Source of the DNA: Bacillota bacterium
GTDB taxonomy: Bacteria; Bacillota; Clostridia; Christensenellales; SZUA-584
DNA: 64,000 nt
Direction of reading: 5' to 3'
Assembly (NCBI GenBank): GCA_023391105.1
Contig: JAEWBO010000024.1
Span: 1-64,000 of the forward strand
Below the pieces are notes generated by a model, which saw only the letters and a list, made by a program, of their open reading frames with translations, was not told the origin of the DNA and did no database searches. Shown here one piece after another: positions 1 to 8,349 of this stretch; the stretch's first letter is position 1; the number at the start of each line of letters is the position of its first letter. Both the position numbers and the translations under genes were made by a program.

Positions 1-33
1 GTTGCGTGGGTTCGATTCCCATCACCCGCTCCA
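1..33 (+). tRNA. tRNA-Gly, 3' part only
   Basis: The window opens inside a tRNA. The T-arm with a TTCGATTCC loop, the acceptor 3' strand CACCCGC, the discriminator T and an encoded CCA are visible. The 5' half and the anticodon lie outside the window. The implied 5' acceptor strand GCGGGTG and the U discriminator are typical of bacterial tRNA-Gly, so the identity is an inference from the acceptor stem. Confidence 0.75.
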
Positions 34-48
34 AGCTGCACTTGACAA

Positions 49-124
49 GGGCGATTAGCTCAGTTGGTAGAGCACCTGACTCTTAATCAGGGTGTCCGGG
101 GTTCGAGCCCCCGATCGCCCACCA
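49..124 (+). tRNA. tRNA-Lys (CTT)
   Basis: A complete 76-nt cloverleaf with encoded CCA. The acceptor arms are GGGCGAT and ATCGCCC, the D-arm is of the AGCTCAGTTGGTAGAGC type, the anticodon loop CTCTTAA places anticodon CTT at 82-84, and the T-loop is GTTCGAG. It lies 15 nt after the tRNA-Gly, so the two are probably one transcript that ends at the hairpin directly downstream. Confidence 0.95.
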
Positions 125-152
125 AAAACCTCGATTGATTCGAGGTTTTTTC
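124..152 (+). terminator. Rho-independent terminator of the tRNA-Gly/Lys transcript
   Basis: The inverted repeat AACCTCGA / TCGAGGTT (127-134 and 140-147) with a 5-nt loop is followed by a T run. It starts at the last base of tRNA-Lys. From here to the next gene end at 396 I see only the minus-strand terminator at 338-370 and no convincing gene. Confidence 0.85.
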
Positions 153-337
153 ATTTCTGAGGCATTGCTGCGGGCTTCATTATGGTTAATTTCAATGATA
201 ATAGGAAGCGCAAGCAATTTCGTACATGACCTGATCGAACGCATAAATCTTGGTAAATCATAATGCCAAGCTACGAACTGGCTAAAAGGGAATCAGCACA
301 GAAGATGGGGCCATTATGCAATTGACTTTAGCAAAAT

Positions 338-370
338 AAAAATGATCTAAGCAACAACTCAGATCATTTT
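338..370 (-). terminator. Terminator downstream of the comFB-like gene
   Basis: The inverted repeat AAAATGATCT (339-348) / AGATCATTTT (361-370) has a 12-nt loop. Read on the minus strand it lies just after the ComFB-family stop codon and runs into a T-rich stretch. Confidence 0.6.
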
Positions 371-395
371 GTCTTTTATATGATTTAAAAAATGT

Positions 396-683
396 TTAAA
401 ATTGACCTCTTTCATGGTGAGGTGTTTTTTTAACAACTTCAATCGCGTTGAGTATGGCCGTCGTTATGTTCGCCTGCATCTGGAAGTCAAGAGACTGAAA
501 ACGTGCATATATATCACCGTTGTTGCTGGAAACATACCTAGAGGGCAGTTTATTAAGTGCAAAGGCCAGTACATCCGCGCGACATCTATCACAGGTACAC
601 ATATCAGCGGCCTGCATCAATTCATCCAATCTGTATGTTACCAAATCTTCGAGTATATTTTTGGGAGTAGACTTATTTGTCAT
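396..683 (-). CDS. ComFB-family protein
   Basis: A 95-residue protein of the late-competence ComFB family. The family hallmark is visible: a helical start (NILEDLVTYRLDELM, about residues 9-23), the cysteine cluster CTCDRCRADV at 29-38 and the following FALNKLPSRYV. ComFB was named from the Bacillus competence operon comF, but this copy is not next to comFA or comFC. Some family members in other phyla are reported to bind cyclic dinucleotides; that role here would be inference. The ATG is preceded on the minus strand by AAAGGAG at good spacing. It is a single gene with its own terminator and points away from the DUF3793 gene across a 223-nt AT-rich gap. Confidence 0.8.
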   Translation of the reverse strand: MTNKSTPKNILEDLVTYRLDELMQAADMCTCDRCRADVLAFALNKLPSRYVSSNNGDIYARFQSLDFQMQANITTAILNAIEVVKKTPHHERGQF

Positions 684-906
684 ATAGTGATCGCTCCTTT
701 ATTACAACAAAAATTTAGGTTTTATGATTGAAATTATATTCAAATCATTATATCACATATCTTATCTTATGAATATATATCTTTTTTCTCTGTATTATGT
801 CATTTTACTCGCTGTGCTTCGTTGGTTTTGTTCATAACAATTATTTCAAAGAGATTTAAGGATAAATTGATGCACACTATTAAATGAGGAACTGAGAGGA
901 GAGTAG

Positions 907-1485
907 TTGGCGAATCTTGATACTTACAAAAATATAACTCTTGATATGCAGCTTGCATATTACGCCGCACCAACAATGCTGGGTATAAAACCGGCCAGCC
1001 TTTTTTGGTGCAGGACAAATATAGATGGAATGCATGATCAAGTCAATTTATTCAACGAATATTCAAAAGGGAAAGGCTTTGCGATAAAGCGCATTGACGA
1101 AGGGAAAAAACATGTTGGCATATTCGTGTATCATCGCTCACTTTCTGAACATTATCTCAGCGATGCGAGTAATATGTCCTATTTACAGCAATTCGGATAT
1201 AAGCTAACACTCACACCTGAGGAGAAACTGGCGAAGCTATTTGAGCGAATGAAAACCAGTTCTCCTCATGAGATAGGATTATTTCTGGGATACCCAATTC
1301 GCGACGTTGCAGGATTTATAGAAAATAAAGGCCGAAACTATATTCTGCGCGGCAGCTGGCTTGTATATTCGAATCCAGAATATGCATGCCGGCTTTTTTA
1401 TCATTATAAGCTTTGTCGAAATTGGTTGGTTGGAAAAATTATGGATGGTATGAGTATATACGACGTTCTTAATATAAAATGTTGA
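907..1485 (+). CDS. DUF3793 family protein
   Basis: A 192-residue protein recognisable as DUF3793 by its N-terminal pattern (YYAAPTMLGIKPASLFWC, about residues 18-35), the middle HVGIFVYHR segment and the C-terminal part with an HEIGLFLGYP motif followed by SW...Y. The function of the family is not known. Start is TTG, chosen because GAGGAGAG lies just upstream and no better in-frame start exists. No signal peptide or membrane segment is visible. It is a single gene, more AT-rich to the eye than the downstream pyrophosphatase. Confidence 0.7.
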   Translation: MANLDTYKNITLDMQLAYYAAPTMLGIKPASLFWCRTNIDGMHDQVNLFNEYSKGKGFAIKRIDEGKKHVGIFVYHRSLSEHYLSDASNMSYLQQFGYKLTLTPEEKLAKLFERMKTSSPHEIGLFLGYPIRDVAGFIENKGRNYILRGSWLVYSNPEYACRLFYHYKLCRNWLVGKIMDGMSIYDVLNIKC

Positions 1486-1598
1486 AAGGCAGCAAAAGGT
1501 CAATATTATTAATAAAAAACTCTTTTCATATTCCAAATATGTTGTATAATACATAAAGAATCATTATCATGGGGAAAAAGCGGTTTTCATATTCGGCG

Positions 1599-1618
1599 TA
1601 TAAACATTCATGTTTATA
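1599..1618. promoter_or_regulatory. Palindrome upstream of hppA, possible operator
   Basis: A perfect inverted repeat with 9-nt arms TATAAACAT and ATGTTTATA around a TC centre, lying 28 nt before the hppA start codon. There is no T run, so it is not a normal terminator. A TATAAT at 1545-1550, with a poor -35, could be the promoter. That the palindrome binds a regulator of hppA is inference. Confidence 0.4.
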
Positions 1619-1646
1619 TAGACTTTACTTTATTTGAGGAGGCATT

Positions 1647-3719
1647 ATGGATCTTATGATTCTCGCCCCGATTGGGGCGGTGGTGTCGTTGCTCTTCGCA
1701 GGTATCCTCGCCTGGAAGATTAAGAGCTATTCGACCGGCACCGAGATGATGACCAAAATCGCTGGAGCGATTAAGCAAGGTGCAAAAGCCTACTTAAAGC
1801 GCCAATACACAGGCGTCGGTATATTCTTTGCCGGCATGTTTGTGTTGCTGCTGGTGCTTTCGTTCTTTGGGTTGGTCAACCCGTTTGTTCCTTTTGCGTT
1901 TTTGACAGGCGGATTCTTCTCCGGACTGTCGGGATACATCGGAATGAGCATTGCCACATCGGCAAACTCCAGAACCGCTTTTGCGGCCAGCGAGAGCCTT
2001 AACAAAGGTCTGCGGGTTGCGTTTTCATCCGGTGGCGTGATGGGCTTCGTTGTTGTCGGTCTTGGCCTTTTGGATTTATCAATCTGGTACTATCTGCTTC
2101 AGATTTGGTACAGCCCACTCACACAAATGCAGGAGATCACATCAGCCATGCTGACTTTCGGCATGGGCGCTTCGTCGATGGCGCTGTTTGCGCGTGTCGG
2201 CGGCGGTATCTTCACCAAAGCAGCAGACGTTGGCGCTGACCTTGTGGGTAAGGTGGAAGCCGGTATTCCTGAGGATGATCCGAGAAACCCTGCCGTTATT
2301 GCGGACAACGTAGGTGACAACGTGGGCGACGTGGCCGGCATGGGCGCGGATCTCTATGAATCGTATGTCGGTTCTATCGTGTCTACGGCTTCACTGGCTG
2401 TGGCTGCACAGCTCAATGCGGGCGTGATGATACCGATGGTCATGGCAGCGATAGGAATTATCGCATCCATTGTTGGCACATTCTTCGTTCGTTCGGGTGA
2501 GAAAGCAGAACAAAAGGCGCTTCTATCAGCGCTCCGGCGCGGCGTGAATATCAGCTCCGTGCTGATTGCCATTGTTGCTTTCCTACTTGTTTATTTCGTA
2601 CTCGGAACTCAGTACCTCGGCGTTTTCTTCGCGATTATATCCGGTCTGCTCGCGGGAATATTGATCGGTCTTTGTACAGAGTTCTATACATCAGATTCAT
2701 ATAAGCCGACTCGCAAAGTGTCTGACGCTTCAGCCACAGGTCCCGCAACGGTTATTATCGGCGGTATTTCGCTCGGCATGCGGTCTACATTTTTGCCGAT
2801 CATAATCATTGGTGTTTCGGTACTTGTGTCGTTCTTTGTATCGGGCGGCGCTGACAGCTTTAACATGGGCCTTTACGGTATCGGTCTGTCGGCTGTCGGT
2901 ATGCTCTCGACATTGGGTATTACACTGGCAACAGACGCGTATGGTCCTGTGGCAGATAACGCCGGCGGTATTGCTGAAATGTGCCATATGGATCCCGAAG
3001 TGCGCAAACGCACAGATGCTCTGGATTCGCTTGGTAACACAACAGCGGCCACGGGTAAAGGTTTTGCTATCGGCTCTGCGGCTCTGACGGCTCTTGCGCT
3101 GATCGTGTCTTACATGAATGAAGCGCACCTGACAGAACTGAACATTTTGAACCCGGCCACACTGATCGGATTGTTCATCGGCGGTATGCTGCCGTTCCTG
3201 TTCTCGTCTATGACGATGAACGCTGTGGGACGCGCAGCACAGGGCATCGTGGTAGAAGTGCGCCGTCAGTTCCGTGAGATAAAGGGCTTGATGGAAGGTA
3301 AAGCCGAACCCGATTACGCACGTTGTGTGGATATCTGCACGCGCAGCGCACAGAAGGAAATGATTCTTCCGGCGCTTACGGGCATCATTTCGCCAATTAT
3401 TGTTGGTCTTATACTTGGGCCTTATGCGGTTGCGGCGATGCTGGCTGGTGCCGTGGTAACAGGCTTCATTCTCGCAGTCATGATGGCCAACTCAGGCGGC
3501 GCCTGGGACAACGCGAAGAAGTATATCGAAGCGGGCAACAACGGCGGCAAGGGCAGTGATGCGCACAAGGCTGCGGTCGTTGGCGATACTGTCGGTGATC
3601 CTTTTAAGGATACCTCCGGCCCGTCCATCAACATATTGATCAAGCTGCTCTCGATGGTTTCCATCGTCTTTGCAGGTCTGTTCGCAAACGGCTCGCTGAT
3701 CGATCTGTTCTTTAAGTAA
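1647..3719 (+). CDS. hppA: K+-stimulated, membrane-bound proton/sodium-pumping pyrophosphatase
   Basis: A 690-residue polytopic inner-membrane enzyme that couples hydrolysis of pyrophosphate to ion pumping. The family motifs are intact: DVGADLVGKVE (194-204), DNVGDNVGD (220-228) and the C-terminal GDTVGDPFKDTSGP. The segment GNTTAATGKG (463-472) has Ala467 and Gly470 where K+-independent enzymes have Lys and Thr, so it should belong to the K+-dependent group, many of which pump Na+. The exact ion cannot be read with certainty here. Start ATG has GAGGAGG upstream. It is a single gene with its own terminator. With the Na+ decarboxylase at 50-55 kb it suggests sodium-based energetics. Confidence 0.96.
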   Translation: MDLMILAPIGAVVSLLFAGILAWKIKSYSTGTEMMTKIAGAIKQGAKAYLKRQYTGVGIFFAGMFVLLLVLSFFGLVNPFVPFAFLTGGFFSGLSGYIGMSIATSANSRTAFAASESLNKGLRVAFSSGGVMGFVVVGLGLLDLSIWYYLLQIWYSPLTQMQEITSAMLTFGMGASSMALFARVGGGIFTKAADVGADLVGKVEAGIPEDDPRNPAVIADNVGDNVGDVAGMGADLYESYVGSIVSTASLAVAAQLNAGVMIPMVMAAIGIIASIVGTFFVRSGEKAEQKALLSALRRGVNISSVLIAIVAFLLVYFVLGTQYLGVFFAIISGLLAGILIGLCTEFYTSDSYKPTRKVSDASATGPATVIIGGISLGMRSTFLPIIIIGVSVLVSFFVSGGADSFNMGLYGIGLSAVGMLSTLGITLATDAYGPVADNAGGIAEMCHMDPEVRKRTDALDSLGNTTAATGKGFAIGSAALTALALIVSYMNEAHLTELNILNPATLIGLFIGGMLPFLFSSMTMNAVGRAAQGIVVEVRRQFREIKGLMEGKAEPDYARCVDICTRSAQKEMILPALTGIISPIIVGLILGPYAVAAMLAGAVVTGFILAVMMANSGGAWDNAKKYIEAGNNGGKGSDAHKAAVVGDTVGDPFKDTSGPSINILIKLLSMVSIVFAGLFANGSLIDLFFK

Positions 3720-3737
3720 ACCATTAAATGTATCATC

Positions 3738-3776
3738 AAAGGCCATGCGGATTTTCCGTATGGCCTTTGTGTTTAA
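3738..3776 (+). terminator. Terminator of hppA
   Basis: A 14-bp hairpin, arms AAAGGCCATGCGGA (3738-3751) and TCCGTATGGCCTTT (3755-3768) with one G-U pair and a TTT loop, followed by TGTGTTT. It closes hppA before the leu promoter. Confidence 0.85.
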
Positions 3777-3786
3777 AAAATCTTTA

Positions 3787-3816
3787 TTGACAAAGCCATT
3801 GTCTCGCGTTTATAAT
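3787..3816 (+). promoter_or_regulatory. Promoter of the leu T-box leader
   Basis: TTGACA (3787-3792), 18 nt spacer, TATAAT (3811-3816): both hexamers match the housekeeping consensus. Transcription would begin near 3823, right at the start of the T-box leader. Confidence 0.85.
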
Positions 3817-3825
3817 AGTCGCAAT

Positions 3826-4085
3826 AAAGGCTGTGATGGAGAACAGTAGCCAAAACCTGCTTTGCAGAGAGCCGTTGGTTGGTGGAAGACGGCAGGCAGA
3901 ATTTGACGAAGCTCGCTCCGAAGCCGCTGTGTCGAAGCTATTCGTAGGCACAGACGTAGTGACTCAACGTTACACGAGGACGGGCATCATGTTGTGCCCT
4001 GTTAAGCTGGTGGCCTTGTTTGCCGCAAGCAGAGTGGTAACGCGAAGTCTTTCGTCTCTGTATGACGATAGGCTTTTTTTATTAT
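3826..4085 (+). promoter_or_regulatory. T-box leader of leuACD, probable leucine specifier CUC
   Basis: A roughly 260-nt untranslated leader with T-box features: the GTGATGGAGA...AGTA segment of Stem I (from about 3831), a distal loop containing GGTGG inside a GCCG/CGGC stem, the conserved AGAGTGGTAACGCG at 4031-4044, and an intrinsic terminator (arms 4045-4056 and 4064-4075, one mismatch) followed by seven or more T. The triplet CTC at 3912-3914 sits where the specifier is expected, before the 3' base of Stem I (AAGCC), and fits a leucine operon; its placement is my hand alignment. Uncharged tRNA-Leu would favour read-through into leuA. Confidence 0.88.
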
Positions 4086-4140
4086 CATTTTGAAACAACA
4101 TGGAAAATAAACGAAGATATATAGAAAAGGAGGCCAAACA

Positions 4141-5658
4141 ATGACCACGATTAAGATTTTTGACACCACACTTCGAGATGGAGAACAATCGCCGGGATGC
4201 AGCATGAACTTGCAGGAAAAAATTGAGGTGGCTCGCCAGCTCGAGAAGCTCGGTGTTGATGTTATCGAGGCGGGTTTTGCCATCGCGTCACCAGGAGATT
4301 TCAAGTCTGTAAAAACCATTGCGCAAACAGTGAAAAATGCGCGTGTCGCGAGCTTGTCAAGAGCGCTGACAAAGGATATAGACCTTGCCTATGAAGCGGT
4401 TAAAGACGCAGTGAGCCCAAGAATCCATACTTTTATCGCGACATCGCCGATACACATGGAATACAAGCTCAAAATGAAGCCGGAAGACGTGCTGAATCAG
4501 GCGATTGAAATGGTAAAATACGCAAAGTCTTTATGCGCTGACATCGAATTCTCAGCTGAGGATGCATCGAGGAGTGAGCCGGAATTCTTATACCGAGTGT
4601 TGGAAAGCGTCATTAAGGCAGGCGCGACATGCATCAATGTGCCCGATACTGTCGGCTACTCAATGCCTGAGGAGTTTGGCGCACTGATTAGGAACATCAA
4701 AGAAAACGTCAGAGGCATTGAAAAAGTCGATCTTTCAGTGCACTGCCACAACGATTTGGGGTTGGCTGTAGCGAATTCTCTCGCGGCTGTGCGCGCGGGT
4801 GCCACACAGGCGGAATGCACAATCAACGGCATCGGCGAAAGAGCCGGTAATGCGGCGCTGGAAGAGATTGTTATGTCGATTGCGACGAGACAGGACTTCT
4901 TCGGCTATACGACGAATATTAATACAAAACAGATTTATAATTCTTCACGTTTAATCTCGGCGATTACAGGCGTGCCTGTGCAGCCCAATAAAGCCGTGGT
5001 AGGCAAAAACGCCTTTTCACACGAAGCGGGTATCCACCAGCATGGTGTGCTGGCGAATAAAAAAACGTACGAGATTATGACACCGGAGTCTATAGGATTG
5101 CCTCAAAATGCGATCGTGCTGGGTAAGCATTCGGGAAAGCACGCGTTTGTACAGCGCCTTGAGGATTTGGGCTATGTGGTGGATGATCAGCGCATAAGTG
5201 AAAGCTTTGACCGCTTTAAGGAGCTGGCAGACAGAAAGAAAGAAGTTTCCGATCTGGATTTGCGGGCGCTGGTGGAATTGGAGCAGTTTGAAATCCCTGT
5301 GGATTATGAACTCGATACATTCGTTATCAACAGCGGCAACAAAATGACATCCACAGCTGTGGTTAAGGTGATCCATGACGGACAGCCGATTGAAGAGGCG
5401 GCAACCGGCGACGGCCCAGTGGACGCATCGTTCAACGCGATAGAGCGCTGCATCGGCGAAAGCTTTGTGCTGGAGGACTATATCGTGCGCTCCGTGACGG
5501 GCGGCAAAGATGCGCAGGGTGAAGTTGTCGTGAATCTGTCTAAGGACGGCAAAAAGGCGAAGGGACGCGGGCTGAGCACAGACGTTGTGGAAGCCAGCGT
5601 AAAGGCATATATTGATGCCATCAACAGATACTTTTATCAAATAAAATTGGAGGGCTGA
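4141..5658 (+). CDS. leuA: 2-isopropylmalate synthase
   Basis: A 505-residue cytosolic enzyme condensing acetyl-CoA with 2-oxoisovalerate, the first committed step to leucine. The TIM-barrel motifs are clear: IFDTTLRDGEQSPG (6-19), the metal-binding VHCHNDLGLAVANS and NGIGERAGN. Full length includes the C-terminal dimerisation/regulatory domain (about residues 385-505), where leucine feedback normally acts, which argues against a homocitrate or citramalate synthase. The ATG follows AAAAGGAGG. It is the first gene of the T-box-controlled operon, with leuC starting 6 nt after its stop. Confidence 0.95.
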   Translation: MTTIKIFDTTLRDGEQSPGCSMNLQEKIEVARQLEKLGVDVIEAGFAIASPGDFKSVKTIAQTVKNARVASLSRALTKDIDLAYEAVKDAVSPRIHTFIATSPIHMEYKLKMKPEDVLNQAIEMVKYAKSLCADIEFSAEDASRSEPEFLYRVLESVIKAGATCINVPDTVGYSMPEEFGALIRNIKENVRGIEKVDLSVHCHNDLGLAVANSLAAVRAGATQAECTINGIGERAGNAALEEIVMSIATRQDFFGYTTNINTKQIYNSSRLISAITGVPVQPNKAVVGKNAFSHEAGIHQHGVLANKKTYEIMTPESIGLPQNAIVLGKHSGKHAFVQRLEDLGYVVDDQRISESFDRFKELADRKKEVSDLDLRALVELEQFEIPVDYELDTFVINSGNKMTSTAVVKVIHDGQPIEEAATGDGPVDASFNAIERCIGESFVLEDYIVRSVTGGKDAQGEVVVNLSKDGKKAKGRGLSTDVVEASVKAYIDAINRYFYQIKLEG

Positions 5659-5663
5659 GATAA

Positions 5664-6923
5664 TTGAGTATGACGATGACACAAAAAATTCTGGCTGCCA
5701 AGGCGGGCCTTAAGGAGGTTCACGCCGGTCAGTTTATTGAAGCAAATATCGATCTCGCGCTGGGAAATGATATCACAACACCTGTCGCCATTAAAGAGTT
5801 TATGAAAACGGGCCGTGACAAGGTGTTCGACAAAGAAAAGATTGCGCTTGTTCCGGATCATTTTACGCCGAACAAGGATATCAAAGCAGCCGAGCAATGC
5901 AAGATAATACGCGATTTCGCGTATGAGCAGGGGCTCACCAATTACTTTGAAGTGGGTGAAATGGGTATCGAACACTGCCTGATCCCCGAAAAGGGCCTTG
6001 CGGTGCCGGGAGATGCCATCATCGGCGCGGATTCGCACACCTGCACATACGGTGCGCTGGGTGCGTTTTCCACAGGCGTTGGCAGCACGGATCTCGCCGC
6101 CACCATGGCGCGCGGCAAATGCTGGTTCAAGGTGCCTGCGGCGATCAAATTCAACTTGACCGGAAAGCTGCAAAAATGGGTGTCCGGTAAAGATCTGATA
6201 CTGCACATCATCGGCATGATCGGTGTGGATGGCGCTCTCTATCAGTCGATGGAGTTTGCAGGAGATGGCGTTGCAGCGCTGACGATGGATGACCGGTTTA
6301 CCATCGCCAACATGGCAATTGAAGCGGGCGCTAAAAACGGTATTTTCCCTGTAGATGAGCAGACAATTGCATATGTTAAGGAACATTCAATTAAGCCCTA
6401 TCAGGTGTTTGAAGCGGAGGAAGACGCGGAATATTCGCGTGTGATTGATATCGATCTTTCCACACTGCGGCCCACGGTGGCGTTCCCTCACCTGCCTGAA
6501 AACACAAAGACTATCGATGAAGTGGGTGATATAGCCGTTGACCAGGTGGTTATCGGCTCCTGCACGAATGGGCGTATCACAGACCTGCGCATCGCCGCGG
6601 ACATTCTGCGCGGACGCAAGGTGAAAAAGGGGGTGCGAGTTATCGTGTTCCCGGGCACTCAGGCGATCTATTTGCAGGCTGTTAAGGAAGGCCTTGTGAC
6701 GGATATTGTAGAGGCGGGGGCCGCTTTCTCAACACCCACATGCGGTCCTTGCCTTGGTGGACACATGGGTATACTCGCAGCGGGTGAACGGTCTATCTCG
6801 ACGACGAACCGCAATTTTGTGGGACGCATGGGTCATGTGGAATCCGAGGTGTATCTCGCGAGCCCTGCTGTTGCCGCAGCGTCGGCGCTCACAGGCCGCA
6901 TCGAAGACCCCGCTAATATATAA
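5664..6923 (+). CDS. leuC: 3-isopropylmalate dehydratase, large subunit
   Basis: A 419-residue aconitase-superfamily subunit that, with LeuD, isomerises 2- to 3-isopropylmalate. The three Fe-S ligands are visible: the cysteine in GSCTNGR and the two in CGPCLGGHMG. The sequence (GADSHTCTYGALG, MGHVESEVYLASPAVAAASAL) and length fit the short archaeal/clostridial LeuC type, which works with a small separate LeuD. The TTG at 5664 is chosen because GGAGG lies 10 nt upstream; an in-frame ATG at 5670 is possible. It is translated close behind leuA. Confidence 0.94.
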   Translation: MSMTMTQKILAAKAGLKEVHAGQFIEANIDLALGNDITTPVAIKEFMKTGRDKVFDKEKIALVPDHFTPNKDIKAAEQCKIIRDFAYEQGLTNYFEVGEMGIEHCLIPEKGLAVPGDAIIGADSHTCTYGALGAFSTGVGSTDLAATMARGKCWFKVPAAIKFNLTGKLQKWVSGKDLILHIIGMIGVDGALYQSMEFAGDGVAALTMDDRFTIANMAIEAGAKNGIFPVDEQTIAYVKEHSIKPYQVFEAEEDAEYSRVIDIDLSTLRPTVAFPHLPENTKTIDEVGDIAVDQVVIGSCTNGRITDLRIAADILRGRKVKKGVRVIVFPGTQAIYLQAVKEGLVTDIVEAGAAFSTPTCGPCLGGHMGILAAGERSISTTNRNFVGRMGHVESEVYLASPAVAAASALTGRIEDPANI

Positions 6924-6938
6924 GAAGGAAGTGCAATA

Positions 6939-7415
6939 ATGAGCAAGGTATATAAATACGGAAACAACGTGGACACGGATGTCATAATACCCGCAAGATA
7001 TTTAAATACATCCGACGAAAAGGAGCTTGCCGCGCATTGTATGGAGGACATCGATACCGAATTCGCAAAGACGGTTCAGTCCGGCGATATTATCGTCGCG
7101 GAAGCCAACTTTGGCTGCGGGTCTTCGCGTGAGCATGCGCCCATCGCGATTAAAGAATCCGGCGTTTATTGCGTGATTGCAAAGACGTTTGCGCGTATAT
7201 TCTTCCGTAATGCTATCAACATCGGCCTTCCGATTCTAGAATGCGAGGAAGCTGTGAACGGCACGCAGAGCGGAGACATGTTAGAGGTGGATATATACAG
7301 TGGCGTGATAAAGAATTTAACCCGCGGCACGACCTTCCAGGCCGAGCCCTTCCCGCCGTTTATGCGCGGCATCATCGATGCGGGCGGTCTCGTCAAATCG
7401 ATATCAAAGCCTTAA
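6939..7415 (+). CDS. leuD: 3-isopropylmalate dehydratase, small subunit
   Basis: A 158-residue swivel-domain subunit. It opens with the family pattern KYGNNVDTDVIIPARYL and carries NFGCGSSREHAPIAIK (about residues 53-68) and FARIFFRNAINIGLP, all part of the substrate-facing loop in LeuD. Start ATG lies behind AAGGAAG, 15 nt after leuC. It is the last gene of the operon: a terminator follows at once and the expected next gene, leuB (3-isopropylmalate dehydrogenase), is not present anywhere in the window. Confidence 0.95.
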   Translation: MSKVYKYGNNVDTDVIIPARYLNTSDEKELAAHCMEDIDTEFAKTVQSGDIIVAEANFGCGSSREHAPIAIKESGVYCVIAKTFARIFFRNAINIGLPILECEEAVNGTQSGDMLEVDIYSGVIKNLTRGTTFQAEPFPPFMRGIIDAGGLVKSISKP

Positions 7416-7428
7416 ATAGACAAATTTC

Positions 7429-7466
7429 AAAAGCGTGCCGCCGAAAGGTTGCACGCTTTTTGGCTC
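7429..7466 (+). terminator. Terminator of leuACD
   Basis: Arms AAAAGCGTGC (7429-7438) and GCACGCTTTT (7451-7460) with a 12-nt loop, then further T. It lies 14 nt after the leuD stop codon. Confidence 0.85.
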
Positions 7467-7479
7467 TTTGGGGGTGCTT

Positions 7480-7625
7480 TTAATGCCAAAAAGAATTCTA
7501 TTTAGCGAGGATTTCAAGTCGTATTTAATTATCTGTACGACTACAACAATCGTCGCATTAAGGCAAAACTAAAGGGCTTGCCTCCTGCCATTCACATGTC
7601 GCAAGCCCTATCGATCGCTTTTTAA
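7480..7625 (+). pseudogene. Remnant of an IS3-family transposase (C-terminal end)
   Basis: No intact gene is here, but translating from 7524 to the TAA at 7623 gives FNYLYDYNNRRIKAKLKG followed by LPPAIHMSQAL, the very typical C-terminus of IS3/IS150-type OrfB transposases. The residues just upstream (SEDFKSYL) also fit this family but sit in another frame, so one frameshift lies near 7522-7530. Everything N-terminal of this, including the DDE catalytic core, is gone. No terminal inverted repeats were recognised. This is the only insertion-sequence trace in the window. Confidence 0.7.
7564..7609 (-). terminator. Possible minus-strand terminator inside the IS3 relic
   Basis: Arms AGGGCTTGC (7573-7581) and GCAAGCCCT (7601-7609) form a 9-bp perfect stem. 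On the minus strand it is followed by TTTAGTTTT. It lies 66 nt beyond the stop of the flavoprotein gene, so it may end that transcript; the long 19-nt loop lowers confidence. Confidence 0.4.
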
Positions 7626-7674
7626 ATATTAATCTCTCCTCTTGGGGTTACTTTGGTGTGGCTTTTTTAGTACC

Positions 7675-8253
7675 TTAAGTCTGCTTTTTTAAAGCCATCG
7701 CCACATCGGCGATGTTCTGTCCCAACGTCTTCATCGTTTGCATGCCTTCTTCGTCGGTCGCCACATCTCCGATAGCGCCGCCGACGCCCTGATTCCAATA
7801 GCTTGAGCCTACGATGATGCCTTCGCTGATAGTAAACAGATTGTTCATGGAGTTAAACGCGACGAGCGCGCCGTTGCGCCGCACAGCGACGACGCTAGCG
7901 CAAATCTTACCTTTAAGCAGCTTGTGCGGGCGGCTCGCATATCCCACACGGTCAATAAACGCTTTCATTTGTGCGCTAAGGCCGCCGAAATAAACAGGCG
8001 AGCCGAGTATCAAAATATCAGCGTTTTGGATGGCGGCTAATGTTTCATTGATGATATCGTCATCGAAGACGCAGCGGGGTACTGTACTTTTGCGGCATTT
8101 GCCGCATGCGATGCAGCCGTGAATGTCTCTGCCGCCTGCCTGAATGATCTGCGTGTCAATGCCTCTAAGCTCTAGTTCTCCAAGCACCGTAGAGAGCATG
8201 TAGAATGTATTACCTGTTTGTCTGGGGCTTCCGTTTATTCCGATTGCTTTCAC
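7675..8253 (-). CDS. Iron-sulfur flavoprotein-like NADPH-dependent FMN reductase family protein
   Basis: A flavodoxin-fold protein of about 192 residues. The N-terminus IGINGSPRQTGNT is the FMN phosphate-binding loop, ILGSPVYFGGLSAQMKAFIDR the second flavin loop. Between them is the cysteine series CIACGKCRKSTVPRC, spaced C-x2-C-x2-C-x7-C, the compact cluster motif of archaeal and clostridial iron-sulfur flavoproteins, so a [4Fe-4S] centre plus FMN is likely. The physiological electron partner is unknown. I place the start at the GTG at 8253 because AAAGGG lies 8 nt before it; the GTG at 8262 overlaps that site. It is transcribed alone. Confidence 0.8.
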   Translation of the reverse strand: MKAIGINGSPRQTGNTFYMLSTVLGELELRGIDTQIIQAGGRDIHGCIACGKCRKSTVPRCVFDDDIINETLAAIQNADILILGSPVYFGGLSAQMKAFIDRVGYASRPHKLLKGKICASVVAVRRNGALVAFNSMNNLFTISEGIIVGSSYWNQGVGGAIGDVATDEEGMQTMKTLGQNIADVAMALKKQT

Positions 8254-8349
8254 TCGATTCACCCTTTCAGTTCAGTTTGATTACCATATATACTATATAA
8301 TATTTCATGCGCATTCATGACTTGGGGGTGAGGAAATTTGATTAGGGTT

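Noticed and set aside
160..330. Short peptides (for example YELAKRESAQK) near the tRNA-Lys gene resembling an excisionase helix
   Set aside because: Too short, broken by stops in every frame, and no second copy of the tRNA 3' end was seen to mark an attachment site.
5017..6386. Minus-strand frames of 221 and 249 codons opposite leuA/leuC
   Set aside because: They are antisense to intact, well-recognised leucine genes, with no ribosome sites and low-complexity shadows of the sense codons.
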